From Macrocystis pyrifera (Eukaryota > Sar > Phaeophyceae > Laminariales > Laminariaceae): a stretch of 64,000 nucleotides of DNA. Location: positions 8,388,611 to 8,452,610 of the forward strand of contig JASSKH010000021.1 of assembly GCA_031763025.1 (NCBI GenBank), written 5' to 3'. Position numbers and translations under genes: made by a program. How positions within the stretch are numbered: the stretch's first letter is position 1; each line of letters opens with the position of its first letter. Shown here in pieces: positions 1 through 9,189 of this stretch. The notes under the pieces were generated by a model, which was not told where the DNA came from, ran no database searches, and saw only the letters and a program-made list of their open reading frames with translations.

Positions 1-169
1 TGGCACTGAGGTATATTTGCCTATCCGGAGCATGGGTGCCGGCAGGCACCCATGCGAAGCTCTTGTATACACATATATTTTAATCATCACTGTTACTTTC
101 AAGCCTAACTGGTAGTAGTTGTTACCCTCAGCTGTCTTCTTCTGGACAAGCCGTGGTCACAGGTGTCGT

Positions 170-188
170 CCCCCCCCCCCCCCCCCCC

Positions 189-225
<37 letters not shown>
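170..225. repeat. poly(C) tract
   Basis: About 55 C interrupted by one A at 189. It is one of many long C or G homopolymers in the window. Unlike most others, it is not clearly joined to a family A or B repeat. Confidence 0.95.
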
Positions 226-229
<4 letters not shown>

Positions 230-342
230 CGTGCCTTTTTTTTTTATCGAGCATAGGGTTCATTTCGATTTTATCGAACGTAGCTCACTCGCGCTCTCGC
301 GCTTTCCGCTTATTGATCATTTTTTTTATGGAAGAAAAAGTT

Positions 343-424
343 TGCACTCGGTGAGACTCGAACCCACGAAATCGATGTGTTGGTAGGCACACGGACCACC
401 TACCAAGTCACCGGGGACGCCGGC
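343..424 (-). pseudogene. tRNA-like sequence, probably a pseudogene
   Basis: On the minus strand the right part reads like a T arm: stem GTGGG / CTCAC around loop TTCGAGT, followed by CGAGTGC. Upstream is a box-A-like stretch (GGTGACTTGGTAGG) and a short hairpin (GTGTG / CACAT) in the anticodon-arm position. The hairpin loop is 8 nt rather than 7, and only 4 of 7 acceptor-stem pairs form, so this looks like a decayed tRNA or tRNA-derived repeat. A fragment of the same 5' half recurs near 16880. Confidence 0.35.
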
Positions 425-697
425 ATCTGAAGAAAAATAGTAGTTGAAAAAAAGCAAAGCTGTGAGCTGGAAAAAATACTCAAAGCTCATCAAAGTTGCA
501 AGCTTAGTGTGATTATTCGATGGCACGGATCTACGGGATGTGTAGGTCTTCAGACCAGATGCAAATTATTACATGTTCTACCCGAGTAGTGTAAGTTTAC
601 ATAGTAGTATGGTTAGGCCGTTCGCGCGTGTCGTACCCTCTTGTCTTTCTGAATGTTGCGCTATCCCAACCATGCTTACTTTACTTTTTCGGACTTT

Positions 698-832
698 TTT
701 GTTGTTGGTGTTGTTGCTGTTGCTGTTGTTGTGGTGGTGGTTGTTGTGTGTTGTGGTTGGTCGATGTTGTTACTGTTGCCGTGGTTGATTGTTGTTGTGG
801 TCGTTGTTGTTGTTGCTGTTGTTGTTGCTGAT
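698..832. repeat. GTT-rich microsatellite
   Basis: Degenerate TTG/GTT triplets with GTGGTGGTGG interruptions. It reads as Leu/Val/Cys repeats in three frames, none of which looks like protein. Confidence 0.85.
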
Positions 833-984
833 CATAATGTTTGCCAATTCGCCTTAAAAAAAAAAAAGTGACTCAAGACACAGAAGAAAACGAATACCTG
901 GTATCATTTTTGTGGCTGTTGAAGTTGTGGCTGGTGACTCTACTTTTCTTTTTTGGCGGATCGCTGTTGTTGTGACAATCGCAG

Positions 985-1123
985 GTACAGGCGAGGGGGG
1001 AGTACGAGGAAGCGGAGGGATACTTCACCCGGGCGTTGGATATAGGCAGGCAGGCGTACGGACCGAGGCACCCGAACGTGGCGACGGGGCTGTCCAACCT
1101 GGCGGGCTTGCTTCGGTGTCAAG
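985..1123 (+). CDS. TPR gene exon 1 (TPR 1)
   Basis: The acceptor is GCAG at 981-984 (an alternative is the CAG ending at 990, same frame). The donor is CAAG|GTGGGT at 1123/1124. It encodes one TPR with EYEEAEGYFTRALDIG, then YGPRHPNVATGLSNLAGLL. It ends in phase 1, matching the next exon. Confidence 0.8.
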
Positions 1124-3929
1124 GTGGGTATCGCTTGCCTTATTATTTTACGGGGGTCCATAGTTAACGGGACCAAATTTTGTTAGTAAAAATAGGTAAA
1201 TATATAGGTTTTTATGTATACCATAGGTCCTATTAACTATGGTCCCCCGTAATAGTCGTCGTCGTCGGTGTTGGTGGTGTTGTTGTTGTTGTTGTTGTTG
1301 CTGTTGTTGGTTGTTATTGTTGTTGGTTGTTATTTTTTTTCTCACGGTAACTCATGCCCAAGGTATTGAGTCCGTGGGTCACAGGACAGGCTCCAAAAAA
1401 CTGGAGCGGAAGAATGCCTCAGGGGAAAAAAAAACATGTACGAGCCAAATGAAATAATGCTATTACGGGGGTCCATAGTTAACAGGACCTATGGCATACA
1501 TAAAAAACTACATATTTAGGTATTTTTACTAACAATATTTGGTCCTGTTTACTATGGTCCCCCGTAATAGAAAAACGAAAACACCCAGACACAACATCGT
1601 ATGGCTGAAACGCTGAAATGCATGGTGCACCTCAAACAGGAAAAAGTGAAATCCTTTCACAATTTTCAACCTCTACTCAAATGGAGCCGCCTACGAATAT
1701 GTTTCCATTCCTTGCCCAACCAACTTTTTTTTCTTCTGTATACGAGTAATAATATTAACACTATGGCCGGGAATATAATGTTCATTTGATTTTCGTATTA
1801 CCGCCCAAATGGGTATTATATTCTCGGCCAGACTTTTTTTTTTTTTTCATGCCTTTTTCATTTTTTCGCCAAGTTATTGCTTGTTGTGCTCCTAAAAACA
1901 CTCCAATTATTCTACTTGAAGGCCAAAAAAAGGCCCAATTATTTTGCTACTTTAGTCTTTTGCTTCTGAAAAAATGAATGCTGTACGGCTACTGGAGGTA
2001 TAGACGCCAAGTGTACATACCGTATGCAGCCGTGGTCCCTCTGTAGTGCCGGTTGAGTAATGCCGGTTTTTTAGCTGTAGTGCCAGTGATGACGAATCGC
2101 TTGGCACAGATGGGATTACCTATTAATATTGGGGCAGTGTGCGGAGTAATTAGTGCCGGTTGGCGCCATAATAGTGCCGGTATTGTTGCCTGGCGCATAT
2201 CATACCGGCATTATAGAGGCATACCGGCACTATATAGGGACCGGCACTGCTGTATATAACACGGCTGATAATATAGCACGCACCCGCAGACGGATGTCAC
2301 TGGGACTACAGCTGTTCCTTGTCGACAACGGGGAGGGTGCGAAAAGCCGAGCGACGATGCGTGCAGGCGTCTAGGGACGCATCTCTCTTGTGAGACCTTC
2401 CCAAAGCCGCCGTTTTGGTGGGGTGGAGCCCGGAAACCCATCCCAGGGTGTGTGTGTGTGTTAAATTCCATCCCCGGGGGTGTGTTATCATACCACACGG
2501 GTGATAAGAGTATTTACCCCCAACCGCATATTGTAGGCTGCTATTCATTGTACAGTAGGAGCGAACCTGTAAAAAATTATGAGGTCTGCTCTCACTCGAG
2601 AAACTCAATAGCGACAACGGTTCTTTTCCAGAAGAAACAGAAATGGTACGCTAAACTCGACGAGCGATCAATCTATCCCACGGATGTATGTACGGTTAGT
2701 AGGTCTACTTCGTACAATGATATTTTTTTGTTTCTTTGTTTTGTTTTGTTTTTTAGTGTGTTGGTTTGTTTGTTTGTTTGTTTGTTTTTCTAGACGAAAC
2801 GATATGTGGGTACGTACGTACCATTACCATGTACTTCGTCAGATTTTGAGAGATGGTCATCTCGGTCAGAAGTACCACCCCCGGCGGCGTATAGAAACAA
2901 GAGGACGGATCGGTCTTCCTATTCATGTCTAAGCGTCCTTATATTTCCGACCAGAGTGGTGCACCAGTCTGTCCCGGAAAATTAGAAACGATTGTACCTG
3001 GTATTGAGTATTAACACGAAAACGCTTCTTATATATTGGGACAGACTGATAATACGATATATACGGGTGCGCAGCACTTTTGGGCCGAAATATTTCTGCC
3101 CCGCCAGGCTCCTGAACCTATGTTATCTCTCGAACACCCAAAAACTATTTAAAGATATTTTTGGAGATATAAAAACCTGTTTTTCGCTGGGCGCACTTTT
3201 TGATTTTCGTCCGAATATATATATTTTTCGAGTGAGATGTAGAGCTCCTTTTAAGGTCAATTGTGGAGCCTCAGAAAAATAAAATATTGGGTGCAGCCCC
3301 CTACACGGTAGCATGAGTTCCTTACCCCGTCGGTCCGAAATATTTTAGCGAAATATTGGTTCAGCTATCTTGGGCGTTGAAATATTCACCCCCCCTTCCC
3401 CTCTAACAAGAATGCCTACATACCCCCCCCCCCCCCCCCCCCCCCTCCAGAAATATGCACCTAGTCGTTTAGATGGAAATTTCCCCAAATACGAATCTGA
3501 TATATTGGCAGTTTGTGTCTTCTTCTCCTTCTGTGCTCTGTGCCCCTTGTCTCCCCCCCGTCCCCTTCCCCTCCAGCCCGCCAACCCCGCCCCGTCCCCC
3601 CTTAGATGCTCTCCAACCACCCCCCTCCCCAACGAAACAGGAAAGCTTGACAAAGCCGAACTAACTTCTGTACCGGATGGCGGTCGAAGTAGGGAAGGAA
3701 GCACTCGGTCCCGAGCCCCCGCCTCCTCCCCCCACGCCTCCGTGACAATGTCGTATTAACGCCGTCCCCTCCCCGCCCCCGCCCCCCGTAAAATAATAAA
3801 GACTACACTAAAACAGGAGAGCTTGGCGAAGCAGAGCCTCTGTACCGAATGACGGTGGGAATAAGAGAGGAGGTCTTCGCCCCCCCCCCCCCACCCCCCC
3901 CCCCCACTTCATGCCTCCGTGACTCTATG

Positions 3930-4025
<96 letters not shown>

Positions 4026-4232
4026 ATATGAAAGACAACCCGCCTCTAAAGCGGTTCTTAGTAGGATGCAGCTCACCCTTTATGCGACTCGCCCATCACC
4101 TCACGTTTCGCTTCGCGCTTGGTGCTGGCAATGTCTGCCTGGTCGGTGAAAACCCGACGTGCTCCGTCCCGGCATTGTAGGGACGCGAGGGTCTATGGCC
4201 ATATACGACTACGGCCATGCATGATATCGAGT

Positions 4233-4269
<37 letters not shown>

Positions 4270-7200
4270 CGCGCGCGCCTTCCCAATAACAGGAAAACTT
4301 GACGAAGCGGAACCCCTGTACAGAATGGCGGTGGAGATCGGGGAAGAGGTTCTCGGTCCCGACCACCCCGACCTGGCCACCTGGCTCAACAATCTCGCCA
4401 CCCTCGTGAGAGATAGGGGAGACCCCTCGGGGGCAGAACCTCTCCAAAGGAGGGCTGTTTCTATAGGGGAGAGGGTGTTGGGCCCGGCGCACCCGGATTT
4501 GGGCGCGCAGGTCATCAATTTGGCTTCGCTTGTGGGTGCTCAAGGTGGGGAAGGGGGGGGGGGGGGGGGGGGGGGGGGGGGAGGGTGTACTTGATATCAT
4601 GTGTGGCCGTAGTCATATTGGGGGGGGAGGGACTCTGGCCGCCTTGCCTCGGTGAGATGAAATGTTGTTTGGTTCACTCCCATTTATTCGTTTCCAAGGA
4701 CATTCCTGGGGTCGGGGTAATGGTCAGGGTCAGCAGAGATTCGTCAACCATTCTCTAGATGTTGAAACCACATTCTCGGCTTTTGCATACGTTGTCCTAC
4801 TCCGTGCTTACACACACCGGACGTGCAGATCACCTACAGATATATACTCTACAGATAGATCATTTACAGATTGATCATCTACAGATATATCATCTACAGA
4901 TTGATCATCTACAGATAGATCATCTACAGATAGATCATCTACAGATTGATCATCTACAGATTGATCATCTACATATAGATTATCTACAGATACATCATCT
5001 GCAGATTGATCATCTACAGATAGATCATCTAGATCCTAGCCTGTCGTTGAGAAAGGTTGTGCGGGGGATCTGTACAGTACAGATACAGCCCAGGAAACAT
5101 GCAATCTACTTTGCAGGTTGTACGGCTCCCAACCGTCTACAGATCGTACAGACCATTACATATCATACAGATCATGTATATACATCAAGCCGGTCGCTCC
5201 CGGTGGCTCAGTAGTACCCTCGAGTGCTGCCGTGGTTGATTCCGTGAGTTTTCAAAATAAAATCCCCACGGTGACGGGCGATTTTTTTTGTTTAAAAAAC
5301 GAAAAAAAAAAAAAAAAAAAAAAAAAGAAAAGAAAAGAGGAATCGATTTGCTGAGAGCGCGCAGCGTGGGTAGGCGCATTTCGACGCGAGTCGACGAGGG
5401 GAAAAGAAGTGACTGAAGTCTTCTCGCGATTGAAATGAAAAGACGACCCGCACATAGTGGGGAGGGGGGAGGAGAGCCTGTCGTACTGTGTGAACCCGGA
5501 TCTGAGGTACGACTATTCATAGGAGGGAGGGAGAAACTAGGGCAGAGATAAGAAACGGGAGGAAGAAATATACAAAAAAAATATAGTGAACAAATATGTT
5601 CTCGTGGAGTTCGTACTGTAGATCAAAAAGGTGTGGACGCTTCCCTTAATCCTTTTAGTGTATACTGCAGTCCCGTTTTGGAGAAAACGGGATTTCGGTG
5701 CCAAAAGGGTTGGACCCAGCAGCCTGTGCCGGTTCACGTGGCTGCTGCTGTTTGTTCATTTGTTTTTGTTTTTCATTTATTGTCGGCACTTGCCCCTTCC
5801 ATGCGACCTCGCCGGGTTTTTTTTTTTTTGTTTTTTTTTTACATTTATTGTCGGTATTTCCCCTTCACGCGACTCGCCGAACACCTCGCGGCGCTTCGCG
5901 GTTGGTCGAAAGCGATGTCCGGCTGATCGGTGAATAACCCGACTTGCCCCGTCCCCGCATTGTATATATATATATATAGGGTTGCGAGGGTCTATGATCA
6001 TACGACTACGGCGATGCATGATAATGAGTACCACCCCCCCCCCCGGAAGTCCTACAAGACCGTGACCCCTCTAAAATACCGCCATCTTATCAGGGAACGC
6101 CGTGGAAGCCGAGGCGCTCTTCCGGCGAGGCATCGCGACGATGGAGGCTGCGCACGGACCGGACCACCCGGATGTAGCCGCGGTACTAAGCCACTTCGCC
6201 GCGCTGTTGCACGAGCAGGTAACTAGAACGCGCTCATCTGTTACCGGGTATTTGGTGCCAGCATCTAGCCCCGGGTATCGCTCTTGATGGAAACGTGAGG
6301 AACTTTGGATCATTAACACGAACATACCGAACGTTTCTTTCCGTTTTTTTCGGCCAGGTATCTGTTATTTTTGGCGCCAATCTGTGCACGGCGGTTATTA
6401 CGTCGTACCCTGTGTCAGTGATTGTTTATTCCCTCTGTCCGGAAAATGTCGGGGAGCATTTGGGCATTAAGTTTGGGTATATTTAGTTGTATATGATGTA
6501 TTTATTGTTTTCATCCCATTTGTTGTCTTGCGGTTTTCTTTTTCCCTTCCTCCCACTCGCGACTCAGATCCGGGGTCACGTACGTATAGACTGCAGGGCC
6601 TCCTCTTGTTCCCCCTCCTTCCCCACTGTGGTGCTCGCCTTGCATTCTTGTCGCGAGGATGGTTCAGCCCTTTCTTCGCTCGTCGACTCGCGTCTAGCTG
6701 CTGGGTTAATGGTACCTGGTATCATACATGGTACCTGTTACCACGCTGTCTCGGATATAAGGGCCGTTTCGATTAAGTATTAATATGCAAACGTTTATTA
6801 TATTTTGGGACGGAGTTGTACATCTGACGAGGCACGCGACCGTGTCTTAACCAATTCTCGAGGTCCCTTTTTTACTTTTGTGCCGTGCGTGGTAGGCCTG
6901 GCTCACAAAACATTCCAGATAACTTATGGAAAAGAGTGAAGAATCCTATCTTGTGAAGATGAGCTGCGAGAGATGAAAAAAACGATCTCAGACGTCTTTT
7001 TTAGTTTTTTTTTCATACGCGATTTTTTATTTTAGTTTTTGAGATTTTGTTTCGGCATTTTTTTTGTACGAATTACGAGAGATTCGGGTACCGTTGCTGT
7101 TATCCATAGGGCTAGGTGAAAAAATAACTATTACGGGAGACCATAGTAAACAGGACCAAATATTGTTAGTAAAAATAGGTAAATATATAGGTTTTTATGT

Positions 7201-8514
7201 ATACCATAGGTCCTGTTAACTATGGACCCCCGTAATAGAGGTACCGCCACCGTTGCTGTTGATCCCTACGTACGCTTTACCGTTCCCTTTTAACCGGTAC
7301 CGAAACTTTTTAACCAGCACCGAATTTTTTGCCGTTGCCCCTCCCGTTTCCCCGAACCATTCTCGTTTCCGTTGCCGTTTCTCGTACCGTTACCTCTGTC
7401 ATTCCTGTTACCGTTGTCGTTACCGCTACGGTAACCGTTACCGCTACCTTTGACGTTTCCGCTGCAGTTAACGTGACCGCTATATACCGCTAACATTACC
7501 CTTTTCATTTCCATTACCTTTTTACGTTTTTACCCCCCCCACCGTCGTCCCTACTATTTCCAGTACCTTTACCATTCCCAGTACCTCTACAGTTACCCCC
7601 TACTATTACCGCTGTCGTCGTTTTTACCGCTACGTTTACGACACCTCTAAAGTTCCCATCCCCGTTACCGCTGCCGTTACCCCATCCGTTTCCAGTACCT
7701 TTTTCCGTTACCGTTGCCCGTACCATTACCCCTACAACTTGCAGTACCTTTTTCGTTCCCGTCACCCATACCGTTGCCGCTACCGCCATCATCCCCTTCC
7801 ACCATCACCATTTACCTATTCCGTTACGCCTGCCATTTCGAGTAACTTTAGCCTCCGTTACCGTTACCGTTTCAATTACCGCTTCAATTACCCGTGATTT
7901 TTCCGTTACCTTTACCGTTACCGCTGCCTCTGTTGTTACCGCTTGTCACAGTTACCCGTAACGCTGAGTATTATCGAGGTACGGAGAAAATACGTGTTTT
8001 GTGTGTACGGGAGAAGTCGACCAATCATATCAACACGGGTTGTTGTACCCCTATAGTCCGTAAGTGCAGCTGATGGGACCAGCTCTGCCGTAGCAGTTGA
8101 CTCGCGATCGAGAAGACGCAGCGAGGCAGGGTCGTCAGGGCAAGTCCAAGGTGTGGTGAAGACTGGTTCAGCTTTCTGGTTCAGCTTTGGACCGGTGGGA
8201 GCTGCTGTCTTCTTCGCTTCTAGGCTTGGTGTTGGCGTTGACTTTCCCGGTTTACATTCGGCTCCTTACCTTTACACGCTACGCTATCGTTACCGCTCGT
8301 TACCGTACCGTTACAGCTACTGCTACAGTTACCGCTCGTTACCTCTACCATTACCGATACTGCTACCGTAATCGTTGGTTTTACCGTTACGCCATCCAGG
8401 GGCGAGACAAGGAGGCGAAGGAACTCCTCCAGCGGGCACTCGAAACTGTCGAGAAATTCTTCGGACCCGAACATCCCGTAGCGGTGCAACTGCGAGCGAT
8501 CCTCGGCCGGGCGG
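985..8514 (+). CDS. Kinesin-light-chain-like TPR protein (4 exons, partial)
   Basis: Four plus-strand exons (985-1123, 4293-4544, 6094-6218, 8400-8514) join in phase into about 210 residues holding five 42-residue TPRs. Each repeat carries the kinesin-light-chain-type signature: EAE.L..RA..I at helix A, then GP.HP and L..LA.L at helix B. TPRs of this kind form a superhelical surface for peptide or cargo binding; in kinesin light chain they bind cargo adaptors, and similar TPRs occur in many unrelated algal proteins. No N-terminal coiled coil, NB-ARC or kinase domain is visible here, so the full architecture is unknown. Introns fall at TPR boundaries, usually at the Q|G junction, which would favour exon duplication or shuffling. 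The first exon lacks a start and the last lacks a certain stop, so the gene is treated as partial. Identity as a TPR gene is firm; the precise orthologue is not determined. Confidence 0.8.
1141..1255. mobile_element. MITE family 1 copy
   Basis: The right inverted repeat (GGTCCCCCGTAATAG) is intact and the left end is slightly decayed (TATTTTACGGGGGTCC). It sits 18 bases after the exon 1 donor. The core is in the reverse orientation (AATAGGTAAATATATAGG). Confidence 0.85.
1270..1332. repeat. TTG microsatellite
   Basis: An almost uninterrupted run of TTG triplets with a few CTG, directly after the MITE. Confidence 0.85.
1460..1570. mobile_element. MITE family 1 copy
   Basis: An intact 111-bp copy: CTATTACGGGGGTCCATAG at the left and its near-exact inverse at the right, around an AT-rich core in forward orientation (ACCTATTTTTACTAACAATA). 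The ends keep TA at the TTAC / GTAA borders, consistent with TA target duplication as in Tc1/mariner-derived MITEs (inference). Confidence 0.92.
2032..2240. mobile_element. MITE family 2 copy
   Basis: The terminal inverted repeat is GTGGTCCCTCTGTAGTGCCG at the left, with TATATAGGGACCGGC at the right. The inside carries several scattered GTGCCGGT / ACCGGCAC motifs. Related copies lie near 12.9, 30.5 and 63.3 kb. Confidence 0.8.
2965..3048. mobile_element. MITE family 3 copy
   Basis: An 84-bp element with inverted ends: CAGTCTGTCCCGGAAAATTA at the left and TTATATATTGGGACAGACTG at the right. Similar ends (GGCCGAAAATATAAG) occur near 38.3, 51.0 and 55.3 kb. Confidence 0.7.
3422..3447. repeat. 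poly(C) tract
   Basis: A run of about 25 C in the first TPR intron, ending in CTCC. Confidence 0.9.
3641..3730 (+). pseudogene. Decayed copy of TPR exon 2 start (copy a)
   Basis: It begins after AAACAG with GAAAGCTTGACAAAGC and continues with ATGGCGGTCGAAGTAGGGAA and GGTCCCGAG, matching the first ~80 bases of the exon at 4293. A 4-base insertion after GCCGAA breaks the frame and no donor follows. The acceptor-like CAG is kept. Confidence 0.75.
3817..3880 (+). pseudogene. Decayed copy of TPR exon 2 start (copy b)
   Basis: It begins after AAACAG and stays open in the exon frame (ELGEAEPLYRMTVGIREEVF). It then runs into poly(C) instead of the second half of the TPR. Copies a and b also share downstream flank (GCCTCCGTGAC), so the duplicated unit was larger than the exon piece. 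Confidence 0.75.
3931..4025. repeat. poly(C) tract, ~94 bases
   Basis: 54 C, one A at 3985, then 40 C. It lies between exon-echo copy b and a family A repeat. Confidence 0.95.
4026..4268 (+). mobile_element. Family A repeat with poly(C) tail
   Basis: It contains the family body: GGATGCAGCTCACC, GCGACTCGCC, GGTGAAAACCCGACG, CCGGCATTGTAGGGA and CTACGGCCATGCATGATA. It then has GAGTA and 35 C. The other end is shorter than in the copy at 56991. The tail ends about 24 bases before the TPR exon 2 acceptor. Confidence 0.85.
4293..4544 (+). CDS. TPR gene exon 2 (TPRs 2 and 3)
   Basis: Acceptor AATAACAG|GA and donor CTCAAG|GTGGGG; 252 bases, phase 1 to 1, coding for two complete 42-residue TPRs. The first has KLDEAEPLYRMAVEIGEEVL and GPDHPDLATWLNNLATL; the second has GAEPLQRRAVSIGERVLGPA. 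This is the best-preserved coding segment of the gene. Two broken copies of its start lie upstream at 3641 and 3817. Confidence 0.93.
4551..4618 (-). mobile_element. Poly(G) tract with family A fragment
   Basis: About 29 G, then TGTACTTGATATCATGTGTG and GCCGTAGTCATAT. This is the tail end of family A in inverse orientation, starting right after the exon 2 donor. Confidence 0.7.
4829..5190. repeat. GATCATCTACAGAT tandem array plus family C body
   Basis: About a dozen 14-16-bp units of the form GATCATCTACAGATA/T, then a unique-looking body (GAAAGGTTGTGCGG, CAGTACAGATACAGCCCAGG, AAACATGC). The body recurs with similar GATC-rich flanks near 34.0, 48.0, 52.2 and 55.0 kb. Confidence 0.85.
5355..5530. 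repeat. Family D dispersed repeat
   Basis: It carries TTTCGACGCGAGTCGACGAG, then TCTTCTCGCGATTGAAA and an AACCCGGATCTGAG end. Similar segments occur near 6.6, 13.3, 22.0 and 62.0 kb in both orientations. Confidence 0.6.
5866..6043 (+). mobile_element. Family A repeat with short poly(C) tail
   Basis: Starts at CACGCGACTCGCCG, so it is more truncated than the 4026 copy. A TATATATATATA run interrupts the body. It ends CATGATAATGAGTACCA and then ~11 C, 50 bases before TPR exon 3. Confidence 0.8.
6094..6218 (+). CDS. TPR gene exon 3 (TPR 4)
   Basis: Acceptor CTTATCAG|GG and donor GAGCAG|GTAACT; phase 1 to 0. It encodes NAVEAEALFRRGIATMEAAH, then GPDHPDVAAVLSHFAALLHE. Sequence and spacing fit a standard KLC-type TPR. 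Confidence 0.88.
6535..6700. repeat. Family D dispersed repeat, inverse orientation
   Basis: It runs CGACTCAGATCCGGGGTCAC ... TCTTGTCGCGAGGATGG ... TCGTCGACTCGCGTC, the reverse arrangement of the 5355 copy. Confidence 0.6.
7128..7238. mobile_element. MITE family 1 copy
   Basis: 111 bp with both inverted ends (CTATTACGGGAGACCATAG and its inverse) and the core in reverse orientation. Confidence 0.92.
7240..7965. repeat. Degenerate GTTACC/CCGTTA hexamer array
   Basis: About 720 bases of drifting CCGTTACCGCT, TACCTTTACC and similar hexamer units in the third TPR intron. The same motif returns at 8255-8395, up to the acceptor of exon 4. Confidence 0.85.
8255..8395. repeat. GTTACC hexamer array abutting exon 4
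   Basis: CGTTACCGCTCGTTACCG-type units run to within five bases of exon 4. They supply the pyrimidine-containing tract in front of its acceptor. Confidence 0.8.
8400..8514 (+). CDS. TPR gene exon 4 (TPR 5)
   Basis: Acceptor GCCATCCAG|GGG. It encodes GRDKEAKELLQRALETVEKF, then GPEHPVAVQLRAILGRA. A donor is possible at 8514/8515 (GCGG|GTGGGG, phase 1). If it is not used, the frame runs through the tandem copies that follow and stops at 8664-8666, which could make this the last exon. Confidence 0.75.
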
Positions 8515-8720
8515 GTGGGGGGGAGACGAGGGGTTGTAGTTGGTGCTGGATATCGGACGACATTCGATTTCGATATCTTGATATGTGCCGAAAGGGTGGG
8601 GGGGGGACGAAAGGCTATAATTGGTGCTGGATATCGAACGAGAATCGATTTATTTCGATATCTTGATATGTATCGGAAGGGTGGGTGGGAGACGGAAGGC
8701 TTAGGTGGTGTTGGATAGAA
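8515..8720 (+). repeat. Tandem repeat after TPR exon 4 donor
   Basis: Two diverged ~85-95-bp units follow the exon. Each holds GTGCTGGATATCG, CGATATCTTGATATGT and a purine motif (CCGAAAGGGTGGGG, then CGGAAGGGTGGGTG) that resembles the exon end CGGCCGGGCGGGTGGGG. GATATCGA-rich sequence continues to about 8990. Confidence 0.75.
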
Positions 8721-9046
8721 TCGAGTTCAATATGATGATATATCGAGATATGGATATTGTGATGCCAGAAGTATATCAAAGTAGTCGATAATTTGATAGA
8801 TGGATCGAGTTCCTTAGTATGATATATATATATCAGAAAGTTGGATAGTTTTTTTATGTGTCGATCGAGTTCGATGTTTTGATGTGTCGAAAGCCCGATG
8901 TTGTGGTGATATCGACAGTCCGCTGTTTTGATATATCGAAACACTCGATACGATATGTATCACTATTAATAGCCATAAATCTCCTTTCAGTGTCGTGTTG
9001 TGCCCTCTTGTGTCTGTCGGTGTACGTGCACGTGCAGGGGGGGGGA

Positions 9047-9047
<1 letters not shown>

Positions 9048-9111
<64 letters not shown>

Positions 9112-9186
9112 AGGGAAGGGGCGTACTCTTTTGTTGCTTGCCTTCGTCATTTGGCCATTGACCACGCATCCCTTTCGAGACGACGC
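9048..9186 (-). mobile_element. poly(G) tract with family B repeat
   Basis: 63 G, then CGTACTCTTTTGTTGCTTGC, CATTTGGCCATTGACCACGC and ATCCCTTTCGAGACG. This is the family B consensus, reading as a poly(C)-tailed element on the minus strand. Confidence 0.8.
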
Positions 9187-9189
9187 AGG

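Larger units (their letters stand above)
1..984. other. Region upstream of first TPR exon
   Basis: No coding exon is convincing here. The stretch holds a poly(C) tract, a tRNA-like remnant and a long GTT-rich microsatellite. Earlier exons of the TPR gene may lie to the left of the window, because the first exon seen opens in the middle of a protein with no start codon context. Confidence 0.5.

Noticed and set aside
134-164. Possible tiny exon between TTACCCTCAG and CACAG|GTGTCG
   Set aside because: It has no recognisable peptide, and its phase does not fit the first TPR exon.
153-386. Pro-rich open frame over the poly(C) tract (and similar Pro/Gly frames at 3849, 9000, 45560, 50423)
   Set aside because: These are translations of homopolymers with no other coding signal.
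4759-5214. Open frame with repeated HLQID units
   Set aside because: It is produced by the GATCATCTACAGAT tandem array. Other copies of the family are not open.
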